Assembly (NCBI GenBank): GCA_964556005.1
Contig: CAZKUR010000147.1
Coordinates: 1 to 5,751, forward strand
From: CAZKUR01 sp964556005
GTDB taxonomy: Bacteria > Bacteroidota > Ignavibacteria > Ignavibacteriales > Ignavibacteriaceae
Length of the DNA stretch: 5,751 nucleotides
Direction of reading: 5' to 3'
Shown here piece by piece: positions 1 through 5,751 of the stretch (positions within the stretch are counted from its first letter, which is position 1; every line of letters starts with the position of its first letter). The notes beneath the pieces were generated by a model. That model was not told the origin of the DNA. It searched no databases and saw nothing but the letters and a program-made list of their open reading frames with translations. The position numbers were made by a program, and so were the translations under genes.

Positions 1-1379
1 TTAATCGTTTCAAGTCCGGCATATCTTCCAATTCCGTAGTCTTCATGAACAACAAAATCTCCTCTTTTTATTGAGGTAAAAGCCTTTGATTTCGATTTCT
101 TGTATTTACGTGTAGATGAAACCTTGGTCCGGTACGGTTTATTAAATATCTGGTAATCGGTTAAAACAATTAGCTTTTCTTCTTTATGCAGAAATCCTTT
201 TTTTATCGCAAGAGTTTCTACTTTCACTTTTCCTGATTCAATTAAATCGGCAAGTTCGGATTTAAACTCGGAAAGAAGATCTTTCAGCCTCATCGTTTGA
301 AGTTCATTTTCTGAGGTGATAATGATATTATAACTTTGGTCTGAATAAGATTTTAAAGTGTTAAATAAAATTTCAAAATTTGAATTAATTGTCGGCGGTT
401 CGATTAAACCAAGATCAATTCTGTGATTGTTTGTTGAAATTTCTTCTTCAACCAGCCAGCGCGTATTTTCAATTTTAAATAAATCAGATTTGGCTACCTT
501 AGGTATTTCGACTTTTATTTCTTCTTTTTTTTCACCCCCAGGGAATTCATCCTCATTAGTTCCCGGTTGTAATTCATTTGTATTTACAGGATTAGCATCA
601 CTTTTTATAAATGGATTGACGCTTTCGGCATTTAGATTATCCAGTTCATAGGATGAAACTATAAACAAAGGACTGTTCAGATAATCGAAAATTGTAGAAG
701 TTGAATTGATTTCACCGGATGAATCTAATGCGCCTGCAAGTGTTGCCGTTTCAGCCTTGAATGTACTTCGCTGGCTTTCAGGATCGAAATATCGTATTGA
801 TTCAATAAAATCTCCATCGAATTCCAAACGAATCGGATTCTTTTCACTGTATGACCAAAAATCTATTATCGAACCTCTTTGCGAATAATCTCCCGGCACT
901 TCAACAAATTTATCTTTTGTATAATTCAGAAGATTCAAATACTCGATTAAATCATCGTAAGTTAAATCTCCTCCCAATTGAATTTTTGTAGTTTTCTTTT
1001 CGATTTGATCCCGTGCGGGCAATTCGAGATTCAAGATATTATAAGTAGATACTAAAATGAATTTTGCTCTTGAAGCAATGTCAGTTAATTTTTCCTGAAT
1101 ATTTTCGGAAGAGAATTCGGAAACGGAAATTACAAAATCAGATAAATCTATTTCATTTAACTCGACTAAAAATTCTTCAACCTCTCTGACAGTTGGAAAG
1201 AGAGCGACGATTTGTTCTTGTTTTTTATGCAGGTTATAAATTAATAAGCTTTTTGATGCGCCCGGAAGTTGAGAAGTATGGAGGACTCCTTTCCCAAAAT
1301 CACTTGAGTTAATTTTCTCTGTAAGTTTGCTCAGGGAATTTAAATCCCTGAGCTTATCAATAAGTTCTTTATGAGTCAT
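1..1379 (-). CDS. mfd: Transcription-repair coupling factor Mfd, N-terminal part (3' end beyond the left window edge)
   Basis: Mfd recognises RNA polymerase stalled at DNA lesions, displaces it using a RecG-like translocase and recruits UvrA for nucleotide excision repair. The 459 visible codons start at ATG 1379-1377 and stay open to the window edge. Residues 1-120 form a UvrB-like D1a domain with a degenerate Walker A region (LPGASKS, 38-44). Residues 159-204 are the D1b signature: VEVPGDYSQRGSIIDF, then RLEFDGDFIESIRYFDPESQRS around 184. Residues 262-297 look like an acidic, Pro/Asn-rich linker. A D3-like segment follows at about 349-412. IKRGDFVVHEDYGIGRY (437-453) opens the RNA-polymerase-interacting CarD/TRCF domain. 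The helicase motor and C-terminal domain lie outside the window, so about 40% of a typical ~1100-residue Mfd is seen. No Shine-Dalgarno sequence precedes the ATG. It is the only ATG near the 5' end of the conserved region. The gene is co-directional with rsmG but separated by 144 bp, so it may have its own promoter. Confidence 0.93.
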   Translation of the reverse strand, partial: MTHKELIDKLRDLNSLSKLTEKINSSDFGKGVLHTSQLPGASKSLLIYNLHKKQEQIVALFPTVREVEEFLVELNEIDLSDFVISVSEFSSENIQEKLTDIASRAKFILVSTYNILNLELPARDQIEKKTTKIQLGGDLTYDDLIEYLNLLNYTKDKFVEVPGDYSQRGSIIDFWSYSEKNPIRLEFDGDFIESIRYFDPESQRSTFKAETATLAGALDSSGEINSTSTIFDYLNSPLFIVSSYELDNLNAESVNPFIKSDANPVNTNELQPGTNEDEFPGGEKKEEIKVEIPKVAKSDLFKIENTRWLVEEEISTNNHRIDLGLIEPPTINSNFEILFNTLKSYSDQSYNIIITSENELQTMRLKDLLSEFKSELADLIESGKVKVETLAIKKGFLHKEEKLIVLTDYQIFNKPYRTKVSSTRKYKKSKSKAFTSIKRGDFVVHEDYGIGRYAGLETI

Positions 1380-1523
1380 TAAAAATTTAAATAAATGCTG
1401 TACAAAAAATTTTTCAGTTACTCTACTTGTTCATAGCAATTTGAAATAATTATTTGAACAGCCTCAAACTGCAGGTTTAAGCAAAAATAAAATTCTTCAA
1501 ATACAAATCGTAAAAATTCTTCT
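1380..1523. other. Intergenic spacer between rsmG and mfd
   Basis: This is 144 bp of AT-rich sequence with no ORF or RNA gene that I can support. It contains a 12-bp A/T palindrome at 1444-1455, a 10-bp direct repeat AAAATTCTTC (1489-1498 and 1513-1522), and on the minus strand TATTTTTG (1482-1489), which fits the Bacteroidota-type -7 element TAnnTTTG but has no matching upstream element at the right distance. A weak sigma-70-like pair for mfd could also be read, TTCAAA and TATGAA 17 bp apart, each matching only 4 of 6 consensus bases. I see no GC-rich hairpin with a T-tract, so no terminator for rsmG can be called and read-through into mfd is possible. Confidence 0.4.
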
Positions 1524-2210
1524 CTACCTGCTCAATTCAATCAGTATTAATTTCTTTCCTTTTTGATTCCTCATATTATTCGGTTTGTAAAACAACTCGA
1601 AGATAGTAGACTTTCTGATATAGGATTTGTACTTCAGCTCAGCCTTTTTGAATTCTTCGTCCAATGATTTTCCACCCTTGATTGCAGCTATGTATGCTTT
1701 ATTTTTCATTAAAGGAATTGCATACCTGAATAAAATAATTAACGGAACAGTTGCACGGCTTACTATTAAATCGAAGCGCTCTTTATACTTTTCGATAAAC
1801 TCAGGGCTTTCGACTCTTTCTTTTTCTGCAACAACATTGCTCAGTTTTAATTTGTCGATGAACTCCTGAACCGCATCAATCTTCTTCCCCGTTGAATCGA
1901 CTAAAACTCCCTTCAAAGCGGGTTTCATAATTGCCAAAGGAATGCCCGGAAATCCGCCCCCGGTACCGATATCTAAAAAATCAGTGCACCTTTCAGGAAT
2001 ATACTTTGTAATTAACGATGAAATGAAAATGTGCTTTTCGATTATTGAGTCGACGTCTTTGCGGGAAATTAAATTGACCGATTCGTTTTTTTCAGTCACT
2101 AATCCGGCAAAGTAAGCGAGCCTGTCAATCTGCATGGTATCGAGGTTTAACCCGTTATCCCAGTAAAGAGACCGCAGATCATTTAAATAATTTTCTTGGA
2201 CGTCTACCAT
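1524..2210 (-). CDS. rsmG: 16S rRNA (guanine(527)-N7)-methyltransferase RsmG (GidB)
   Basis: RsmG uses S-adenosylmethionine to methylate N7 of G527 in the 530 loop of 16S rRNA, in the cytoplasm; loss in other bacteria gives low-level streptomycin resistance. The protein has 228 residues, close to family length (about 207-240). Visible signatures are NLISRKD (46-52), the SAM-binding motif I FLDIGTGGGFPGIPLA (78-93), the acidic residue after the second strand in VLVDS (D105), and FDLIVSRA (146-153), whose SRA is characteristic of RsmG. AAIKGGK (175-181) matches the late conserved lysine-glycine strand. The ATG at 2210-2208 lies 16 bp after the mnmG stop and is preceded by AAGGGA about 10 nt upstream, the best ribosome-binding site in the window. 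Spacing indicates co-transcription with mnmG. The stop is TAG. parA/parB, which often follow this gene, are absent. Confidence 0.96.
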   Translation of the reverse strand: MVDVQENYLNDLRSLYWDNGLNLDTMQIDRLAYFAGLVTEKNESVNLISRKDVDSIIEKHIFISSLITKYIPERCTDFLDIGTGGGFPGIPLAIMKPALKGVLVDSTGKKIDAVQEFIDKLKLSNVVAEKERVESPEFIEKYKERFDLIVSRATVPLIILFRYAIPLMKNKAYIAAIKGGKSLDEEFKKAELKYKSYIRKSTIFELFYKPNNMRNQKGKKLILIELSR

Positions 2211-2226
2211 AAAAAGTTTCCCTTAA

Positions 2227-4104
2227 TTAGTTCTTTAAATATACCAACAATATAGATACATCTGAGGGAGTAACCCCCGAGATTCTGGTTGCCTGCCCTA
2301 TTGTCCGCGGTTTAATTTTATTCAATTTTTCTTTCCCTTCTGCGGACAGAGCGTTCAAGGTTAAATAATTTAATGTTAAAGGAATGTTAACATTCTCATA
2401 CTTATCTAATTTTTTAATTGTTTCAAATTGCCGTTGGATATATCCTTCATATTTTAATTCAATTTCTACCTGTTCCAGAGATTTATCATCGTTAATTAAT
2501 TTTTGTATAGTCACATAGCTTGCAGAGCCATTTAGGCTTAAAATTTCTTTTAGCGAAAGTTCAGGCCGTTTACAGAGTTTTGCTATAGTCTCAGCCGAGT
2601 CGATACCATTAATTCCTTTTGATTCAAAGAAAGGGTTCACATCCCTTGCATGAATTTTTACTTCATTACAAATTTTAATACTTTCTTTAATTATTTTTTC
2701 TTTCTCAAGCATTTCATCAAAAATTTCTTTATTAATTAAACCTAAATCATAACCGTATTTCATTAATCTTCTATCAGCATTATCCTGCCTTAAGAGTAGA
2801 CGGTACTCAGCCCTGGAAGTAAACATCCTGTAAGGTTCTTCAGTTGATTTATTTACAAGGTCGTCTATTAAAACTCCGATGTAAGCTTCACTTCTCTTTA
2901 AAACCAATTCTGGCCTATTTAGAATTTTGCACGCAGCATTTATCCCGGCAATTAAACCTTGAGCTGCGGCTTCTTCATAACCGGATGTTCCGTTAATTTG
3001 TCCGGCGAAATAAAGTCCTTTAATTAATTTTGTTTCCAATGTTAAATCGACTTGATGAGGCGGAAAGAAATCATATTCAACTGCGTAACCCGAACGAACC
3101 ATTTCGGCTTCTTCGAGTCCTTTTATTTTATGGATTGCTTTAATCTGTACTTCTGCCGGCAATGAAGACGAAAATCCATTTAAATAAATTAAATCATTAT
3201 TTAAACCTTCAGGTTCTAAAAACAACTGATGTGATTTTTTCTCTTTGAACCTTACAATTTTGTCTTCGATTGAAGGACAGTATCTCGGACCGATTCCTTT
3301 TATTCTTCCTGTATACATCGGCGACTGATCAAATCCGGTTTCGAGTACTTTATGTACTTCTTCATTTGTATGAGTTATATGACAGGAAACTTGGGGCAGA
3401 AATGGAAATTCATTTAAACTCGTCTGAAAAGAAAACGGTTGCGGATTTTCATCACCGGGCTGTTCTTCAAGAATGCTGAAGTCAATAGAATTTTTCCCTA
3501 ATCTTGGCGGAGTTCCGGTTTTTAATCTTCCCGATTCAAATCCAAGTTTTAAAAGTGATTCCGTAATCCCAGTTGCCGGTTTTTCGCCAAACCTTCCGCC
3601 GTGAGTTTGTTTTAACCCGGTGTGAAGTTTTCCGTTAAGAAAAGTTCCTGACGAAATAATTAAAGCTTTACATGAAATACTTTTTCCAGTTCCGGTTTTT
3701 ACTCCAATTACTTTTCCATCCTCAGCTTCAATTCCAATAACAGTATCCTCAACAATTTCAAGATTTGGAATTGATGAGACTACACTATACGCCTCTTCCG
3801 AATAAAGTTTTCTGTCCGATTGACATCTTGGGGACCAAACCGCCGGGCCTTTGGAACGGTTTAGCATTCTAAATTGAATTCCCGTCCGGTCTGCGATTAT
3901 TCCCATCACTCCGCCGAGAGCATCAATTTCTCTAACTAAATGTCCTTTCGCGGTTCCGCCGATTGCGGGATTACACGACATTCTACCCATTGCATATCTA
4001 TCCATCGTAACGAGGCCTACGGAACAGCCCATATTTGCGCCAGCCGATGCAGCTTCAATTCCCGCATGACCACCACCAACTACAATAATATCAAAACTTT
4101 TCAT
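2227..4104 (-). CDS. mnmG: tRNA uridine-5-carboxymethylaminomethyl(34) synthesis enzyme MnmG (GidA)
   Basis: MnmG is the FAD-dependent partner of MnmE; the heterotetramer installs the (carboxymethyl)aminomethyl group at C5 of U34 in tRNAs reading split-box codons, using methylene-tetrahydrofolate, NADH and glycine or ammonium. At 625 residues it is full length (E. coli 629). The N-terminal dinucleotide fold VVGGGHAGIEAA (8-19) is followed by MSCNPAIGGTAKGH (42-55), with conserved Cys44, and the family blocks GTFLNGKLHTG (153-163) and GRLKTGTPPR (192-201). The second conserved cysteine is Cys276 in RYCPSIEDK. The FAD-contacting block YFAGQINGTSGYEEAAAQG lies at 365-383, and FTSRAEYRL (428-436) is also intact. 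The C-terminal helical domain that contacts MnmE and tRNA includes YEGYI (552-556). No Shine-Dalgarno sequence is well placed before the ATG. It starts 148 bp downstream of mnmE and may also have its own promoter. Confidence 0.98.
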   Translation of the reverse strand: MKSFDIIVVGGGHAGIEAASAGANMGCSVGLVTMDRYAMGRMSCNPAIGGTAKGHLVREIDALGGVMGIIADRTGIQFRMLNRSKGPAVWSPRCQSDRKLYSEEAYSVVSSIPNLEIVEDTVIGIEAEDGKVIGVKTGTGKSISCKALIISSGTFLNGKLHTGLKQTHGGRFGEKPATGITESLLKLGFESGRLKTGTPPRLGKNSIDFSILEEQPGDENPQPFSFQTSLNEFPFLPQVSCHITHTNEEVHKVLETGFDQSPMYTGRIKGIGPRYCPSIEDKIVRFKEKKSHQLFLEPEGLNNDLIYLNGFSSSLPAEVQIKAIHKIKGLEEAEMVRSGYAVEYDFFPPHQVDLTLETKLIKGLYFAGQINGTSGYEEAAAQGLIAGINAACKILNRPELVLKRSEAYIGVLIDDLVNKSTEEPYRMFTSRAEYRLLLRQDNADRRLMKYGYDLGLINKEIFDEMLEKEKIIKESIKICNEVKIHARDVNPFFESKGINGIDSAETIAKLCKRPELSLKEILSLNGSASYVTIQKLINDDKSLEQVEIELKYEGYIQRQFETIKKLDKYENVNIPLTLNYLTLNALSAEGKEKLNKIKPRTIGQATRISGVTPSDVSILLVYLKN

Positions 4105-4108
4105 ATAA

Positions 4109-4156
4109 TAATTCGCAATAATTCTCCAATAATAACAATTTTAGCTTAATTCGCAA
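4109..4156. repeat. Pair of 10-bp direct repeats upstream of mnmG
   Basis: TAATTCGCAA occurs at 4109-4118 and again at 4147-4156, identical over 10 bases with starts 38 bp apart. The right copy includes the candidate -35 hexamer and the left copy falls in the predicted leader just before the mnmG start. This could be a regulator site or chance in AT-rich sequence. Confidence 0.4.
4129..4156 (-). promoter_or_regulatory. Candidate sigma-70-like promoter for mnmG
   Basis: On the minus strand TTGCGA (4156-4151, 4 of 6 consensus bases) and TATTAT (4134-4129, 5 of 6) are separated by 16 bp. The predicted transcription start would be near 4122, giving a leader of about 18 nt before the mnmG ATG. 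The site lies between the first parS-like palindrome and the gene. In AT-rich DNA such matches arise easily, and Bacteroidota-type sigma factors prefer other motifs, so this is tentative. Confidence 0.25.
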
Positions 4157-4159
4157 ATT

Positions 4160-4185
4160 AATTTAGTTTCACGTGAAACTAAATT
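4160..4185. promoter_or_regulatory. parS: parS-like centromere site 1 (26-bp perfect palindrome)
   Basis: A perfect inverted repeat of 26 bp is centred on CACGTG at 4170-4175. Its 16-bp core AGTTTCACGTGAAACT (4165-4180) matches the conserved bacterial parS consensus TGTTTCACGTGAAACA at 14 of 16 positions, differing only at the outermost bases. parS is the binding site from which the CTP-dependent clamp ParB spreads and which ParA segregates after replication. The sites usually lie near oriC, often around gidA/parAB. The palindrome lies 55 bp upstream of the mnmG start. Confidence 0.78.
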
Positions 4186-4229
4186 TTTTAATGATTCTCA
4201 CCTAAAAAATATTTCCCATGACAAACACC

Positions 4230-4247
4230 TTGTTCCACGTGGAACAA
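4230..4247. promoter_or_regulatory. parS: parS-like centromere site 2 (18-bp perfect palindrome)
   Basis: The core TGTTCCACGTGGAACA (4231-4246) is a full match to the parS consensus TGTTNCACGTGNAACA, and the symmetry extends one base on each side. It begins only 5 bp from the end of mnmE on the transcribed side, and its centre is 66 bp from that of site 1. Two such rare sites in one 148-bp spacer make chance very unlikely and point to a ParABS segregation locus near the replication origin. Confidence 0.85.
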
Positions 4248-4252
4248 CAAAT

Positions 4253-5635
4253 TCATTTTCCTATACAAAATTTCATAAAAATGTTATTTAAAATGTCATC
4301 GGAAGTAACTACTCCGATTAGTTCTCCTAAATGGTTTTCCGCATCTCTTAAATCCAAAGCAATGAATTCTCCACTCATTTTATTCGAGATTGATTCTTTT
4401 GCTTTCAACAAACTCTCTTCCGCTTTTTTCAAACAATGGTAATGCCTTAAGTTTGAAACCACAGCAGATTTTTCACTGTAGGCATTATTTCCGAGTGATT
4501 TCGATTTCATAGTTTTAAATAATTCTTCGATTCCTTCTCCTGTTGCAGCAGAAATCTTAACATCATATTTATTACCATTCTTATTTCCCAAATCAATTTT
4601 ATTTAAAACCGAAACAATTTTATCCGAATTAATTTTATTTGATGATTCATTTGTCAGCTTTAAAATTTCTTCAAATAAATCTTCTGCAAAATCCTGTCCA
4701 ACATCATTTATGAAAAGAACCAAATCCGAATTCTTCACCACTTCCCTGCTTCTAAGTACGCCTTCTTTTTCCAGTTCATCTTCAGAAATTCTTATTCCGG
4801 CAGTATCAAAAAGTCTGAACAGTATTCCATCGATTGAAACATCTTCTCTAATTACATCTCTCGTTGTTCCGGGAATTTTACTGACTATTGCCCTCGATTC
4901 TTTTAATATATAATTGAGCAGCGATGATTTTCCAACATTCGGTTTTCCGACAAGCGCCACATTAATTCCATCCTTTATTACTTTCCCAAAGGAATATGTA
5001 CTCAGCAGCTTATCAATTTCGGAAATAATATTATCTACTCTTTTTAACAATTCATCTTGATTTATGAATTGAAGATTCTCTTCAGCAAAATCTAATTCCA
5101 ATTCTATAAATGAAGATGCGTTTATCAGCATCGACCTTAATTCTTCTACCTTTTGGGAGAGCAATCCATCTAATTGATTTCTTGCTCCCCGAAGTGAAGC
5201 TTCGGTTCTTGAATTTATTACATCAGCAACAGCCTCGGCCTGAGCAAGATCAATTCTATTATTCAGGAAAGAACGTTTAGTAAATTCTCCTGGTTCAGCT
5301 AATCTTGCACCAAAACCGGTTAAAATTTCTATTATCCTCCTGGAAATAAACGGATTGCCGTGAGTACTGATTTCCACACTATCTTCCCCGGTGTAAGAAT
5401 TCGGCTTATGAAAAACCGAAACCAAAACATCATCAATAATGCCGCCTTCATCGTCTACAATTTTTCCATAATGAATTGTATGAGACTGGGCATCTATAAT
5501 TTTTGTTTTGCCTTTAAAAATCTTATCAACAATTTTAAAAGATTCTGAACCGCTAATTCTAATTATGGAAATTGCGCCGATTCCAGCGGGAGTAGCTAAA
5601 GCAACAATCGTATCATCGCTTAAATGACTATTCAT
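4253..5635 (-). CDS. mnmE: tRNA uridine-5-carboxymethylaminomethyl(34) synthesis GTPase MnmE (TrmE)
   Basis: MnmE is the potassium-activated GTPase that works with MnmG on tRNA U34 and binds the folate one-carbon donor. From ATG 5635-5633 the protein has 460 residues, against 454 in E. coli. The N-terminal folate-binding domain begins DTIVALATPAGIGAISIIR (residues 8-26) and includes SYTGEDSVEISTHG (80-93). The helical domain carries NNRIDLAQAEAVADVI (125-140). The inserted G domain shows G1 GKPNVGKSS (230-238), G2 GTTRD (256-260), G3 DTAG (277-280), G4 NKID (345-348) and G5 SAA (362-364). The C-terminus FCIGK preserves the catalytic-site cysteine motif CxGK. An in-frame GTG at 5713 would add 26 hydrophobic residues, but MnmE proteins normally start just before DTIxALATP and that extension overlaps DnaA-box-like sequence, so I chose the internal ATG. 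Its ribosome-binding site is weak (GAG 4 nt upstream). Confidence 0.97.
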   Translation of the reverse strand: MNSHLSDDTIVALATPAGIGAISIIRISGSESFKIVDKIFKGKTKIIDAQSHTIHYGKIVDDEGGIIDDVLVSVFHKPNSYTGEDSVEISTHGNPFISRRIIEILTGFGARLAEPGEFTKRSFLNNRIDLAQAEAVADVINSRTEASLRGARNQLDGLLSQKVEELRSMLINASSFIELELDFAEENLQFINQDELLKRVDNIISEIDKLLSTYSFGKVIKDGINVALVGKPNVGKSSLLNYILKESRAIVSKIPGTTRDVIREDVSIDGILFRLFDTAGIRISEDELEKEGVLRSREVVKNSDLVLFINDVGQDFAEDLFEEILKLTNESSNKINSDKIVSVLNKIDLGNKNGNKYDVKISAATGEGIEELFKTMKSKSLGNNAYSEKSAVVSNLRHYHCLKKAEESLLKAKESISNKMSGEFIALDLRDAENHLGELIGVVTSDDILNNIFMKFCIGK

Positions 5636-5660
5636 TGAACTCAGAGGAAATAAGATTGCA

Positions 5661-5689
5661 AAAATAAATAATAAAATAAGGATTAACAA
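5661..5689 (-). promoter_or_regulatory. Candidate promoter for mnmE
   Basis: On the minus strand TTGTTA (5689-5684, 4 of 6 bases of the -35 consensus) and TATTTT (5666-5661, 4 of 6) are spaced by exactly 17 bp. The -10 region overlaps TATTTTTG (5666-5659), which also fits the Bacteroidota TAnnTTTG element. The predicted start lies about 17 nt before the chosen mnmE ATG, which agrees with that start rather than the upstream GTG. The matches are weak and the region is extremely AT-rich. Confidence 0.28.
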
Positions 5690-5705
5690 TTCATTTAAGA
5701 TTGAA

Positions 5706-5714
5706 TTATTCACA
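5706..5714 (+). promoter_or_regulatory. DnaA box-like 9-mer 1
   Basis: TTATTCACA matches the DnaA-box consensus TTATNCACA at all nine positions. It directly borders the AT-rich stretch and covers the in-frame GTG at 5713-5711 that would otherwise extend mnmE. Confidence 0.55.
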
Positions 5715-5716
5715 AA

Positions 5717-5725
5717 TTATCCACT
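5717..5725 (+). promoter_or_regulatory. DnaA box-like 9-mer 2
   Basis: TTATCCACT matches the strong box TTATCCACA at 8 of 9 positions. It lies in the same orientation as box 1, with starts 11 bp apart, about one helical turn. Confidence 0.5.
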
Positions 5726-5730
5726 GACAA

Positions 5731-5739
5731 TGGGGATAA
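5731..5739 (-). promoter_or_regulatory. DnaA box-like 9-mer 3 (opposite orientation)
   Basis: The minus strand reads TTATCCCCA, 8 of 9 matches to TTATCCACA. It faces box 2 with a 5-bp gap. A further weak candidate, TTGTGCACT at 5742-5750 (7 of 9, built on the palindrome GTGCAC), follows at the window edge. Confidence 0.42.
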
Positions 5740-5751
5740 TCTTGTGCACTA

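Larger units (their letters stand above)
5641..5751. other. oriC: Candidate edge of the chromosomal replication origin (AT-rich stretch plus DnaA-box cluster)
   Basis: A non-coding segment upstream of mnmE has an AT-rich part (5641-5710 has 13 G/C in 70; 5661-5710 has 6 in 50), resembling a DNA unwinding element. It passes directly into several DnaA-box-like 9-mers between 5706 and the window end. In many bacteria oriC lies beside mnmE or between the mnmE-rsmG cluster and dnaA/rpmH. The two parS-like sites nearby and the outward direction of all genes agree. The segment is truncated by the window, so neither the full box array nor the gene beyond it can be seen. Confidence 0.5.

Noticed and set aside
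427..651. Plus-strand 74-codon ORF inside mfd
   Set aside because: It lies antisense to the clearly conserved Mfd reading frame, is Ser/Phe-rich low-complexity sequence as expected from a shadow frame, and has no recognisable domain.
706..888. Plus-strand 60-codon ORF inside mfd
   Set aside because: It is antisense to the conserved D1b region and has no family resemblance or ribosome-binding site.
1444..1455. AAATAATTATTT palindrome after rsmG as a terminator
   Set aside because: A pure A/T stem of six base pairs with no loop and no following T-tract on the minus strand is too weak for an intrinsic terminator; chance is likely in AT-rich DNA.
3270..3479. Plus-strand 69-codon ORF inside mnmG
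   Set aside because: It is a shadow of the highly conserved MnmG frame around Cys276.
4211..4217. ATTTCCC as a possible Noc binding half-site
   Set aside because: Only half of the Noc consensus ATTTCCCGGGAAAT is present and it is not palindromic here.
4218..4442. Plus-strand 74-codon ORF starting in the mnmE-mnmG spacer and covering parS site 2
   Set aside because: Most of it is antisense to the conserved MnmE C-terminus and the rest reads through a palindrome. No start signal and no known family.
1..5751. Mobile elements, CRISPR arrays, defence or other accessory gene systems
   Set aside because: The coding content is four intact or window-truncated core genes with uniform codon use and short spacers. 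I saw no transposase, integrase, inverted-repeat ends, CRISPR repeats or unrecognised gene.

Overview
This is an AT-rich (roughly two thirds A+T by eye) bacterial chromosomal segment. It holds four housekeeping genes, all on the minus strand and in transcription order from right to left: mnmE, mnmG, rsmG and the 5' part of mfd, which runs off the left edge. Several start codons lack a convincing Shine-Dalgarno sequence, and TAnnTTTG-like motifs occur upstream of two genes. Together with the AT-rich composition this suggests a member of the Bacteroidota/Ignavibacteriota (FCB) group. That assignment is an inference; no rRNA or other marker in the window fixes it.

Layout from right to left. Positions 5636-5751 are non-coding, starting with a very AT-rich stretch and ending in a cluster of DnaA-box-like 9-mers that is cut by the window edge. 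mnmE follows (4253-5635, tRNA-modifying GTPase). A 148-bp spacer (4105-4252) then holds two long CACGTG-centred palindromes that match the chromosomal centromere site parS. Next come mnmG (2227-4104, FAD partner of MnmE) and, 16 bp later, rsmG (1524-2210, 16S rRNA G527 methyltransferase). A 144-bp spacer with no clear element precedes mfd (1-1379, transcription-repair coupling factor, 459 codons visible).

MnmE and MnmG form one complex that modifies U34 of certain tRNAs, and RsmG modifies the 16S rRNA decoding region, so the first three genes form a translation-fidelity cluster. In many bacteria mnmE-mnmG-rsmG lies beside oriC and is followed by parA-parB. Here the two parS-like sites and the DnaA-box cluster support an origin-proximal location, and all genes point away from the putative origin. 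The usual parAB pair is not next to rsmG; mfd is there instead. I see no mobile element, CRISPR array, tRNA, rRNA or unfamiliar gene system. The most interesting content is the non-coding origin and segregation sites.
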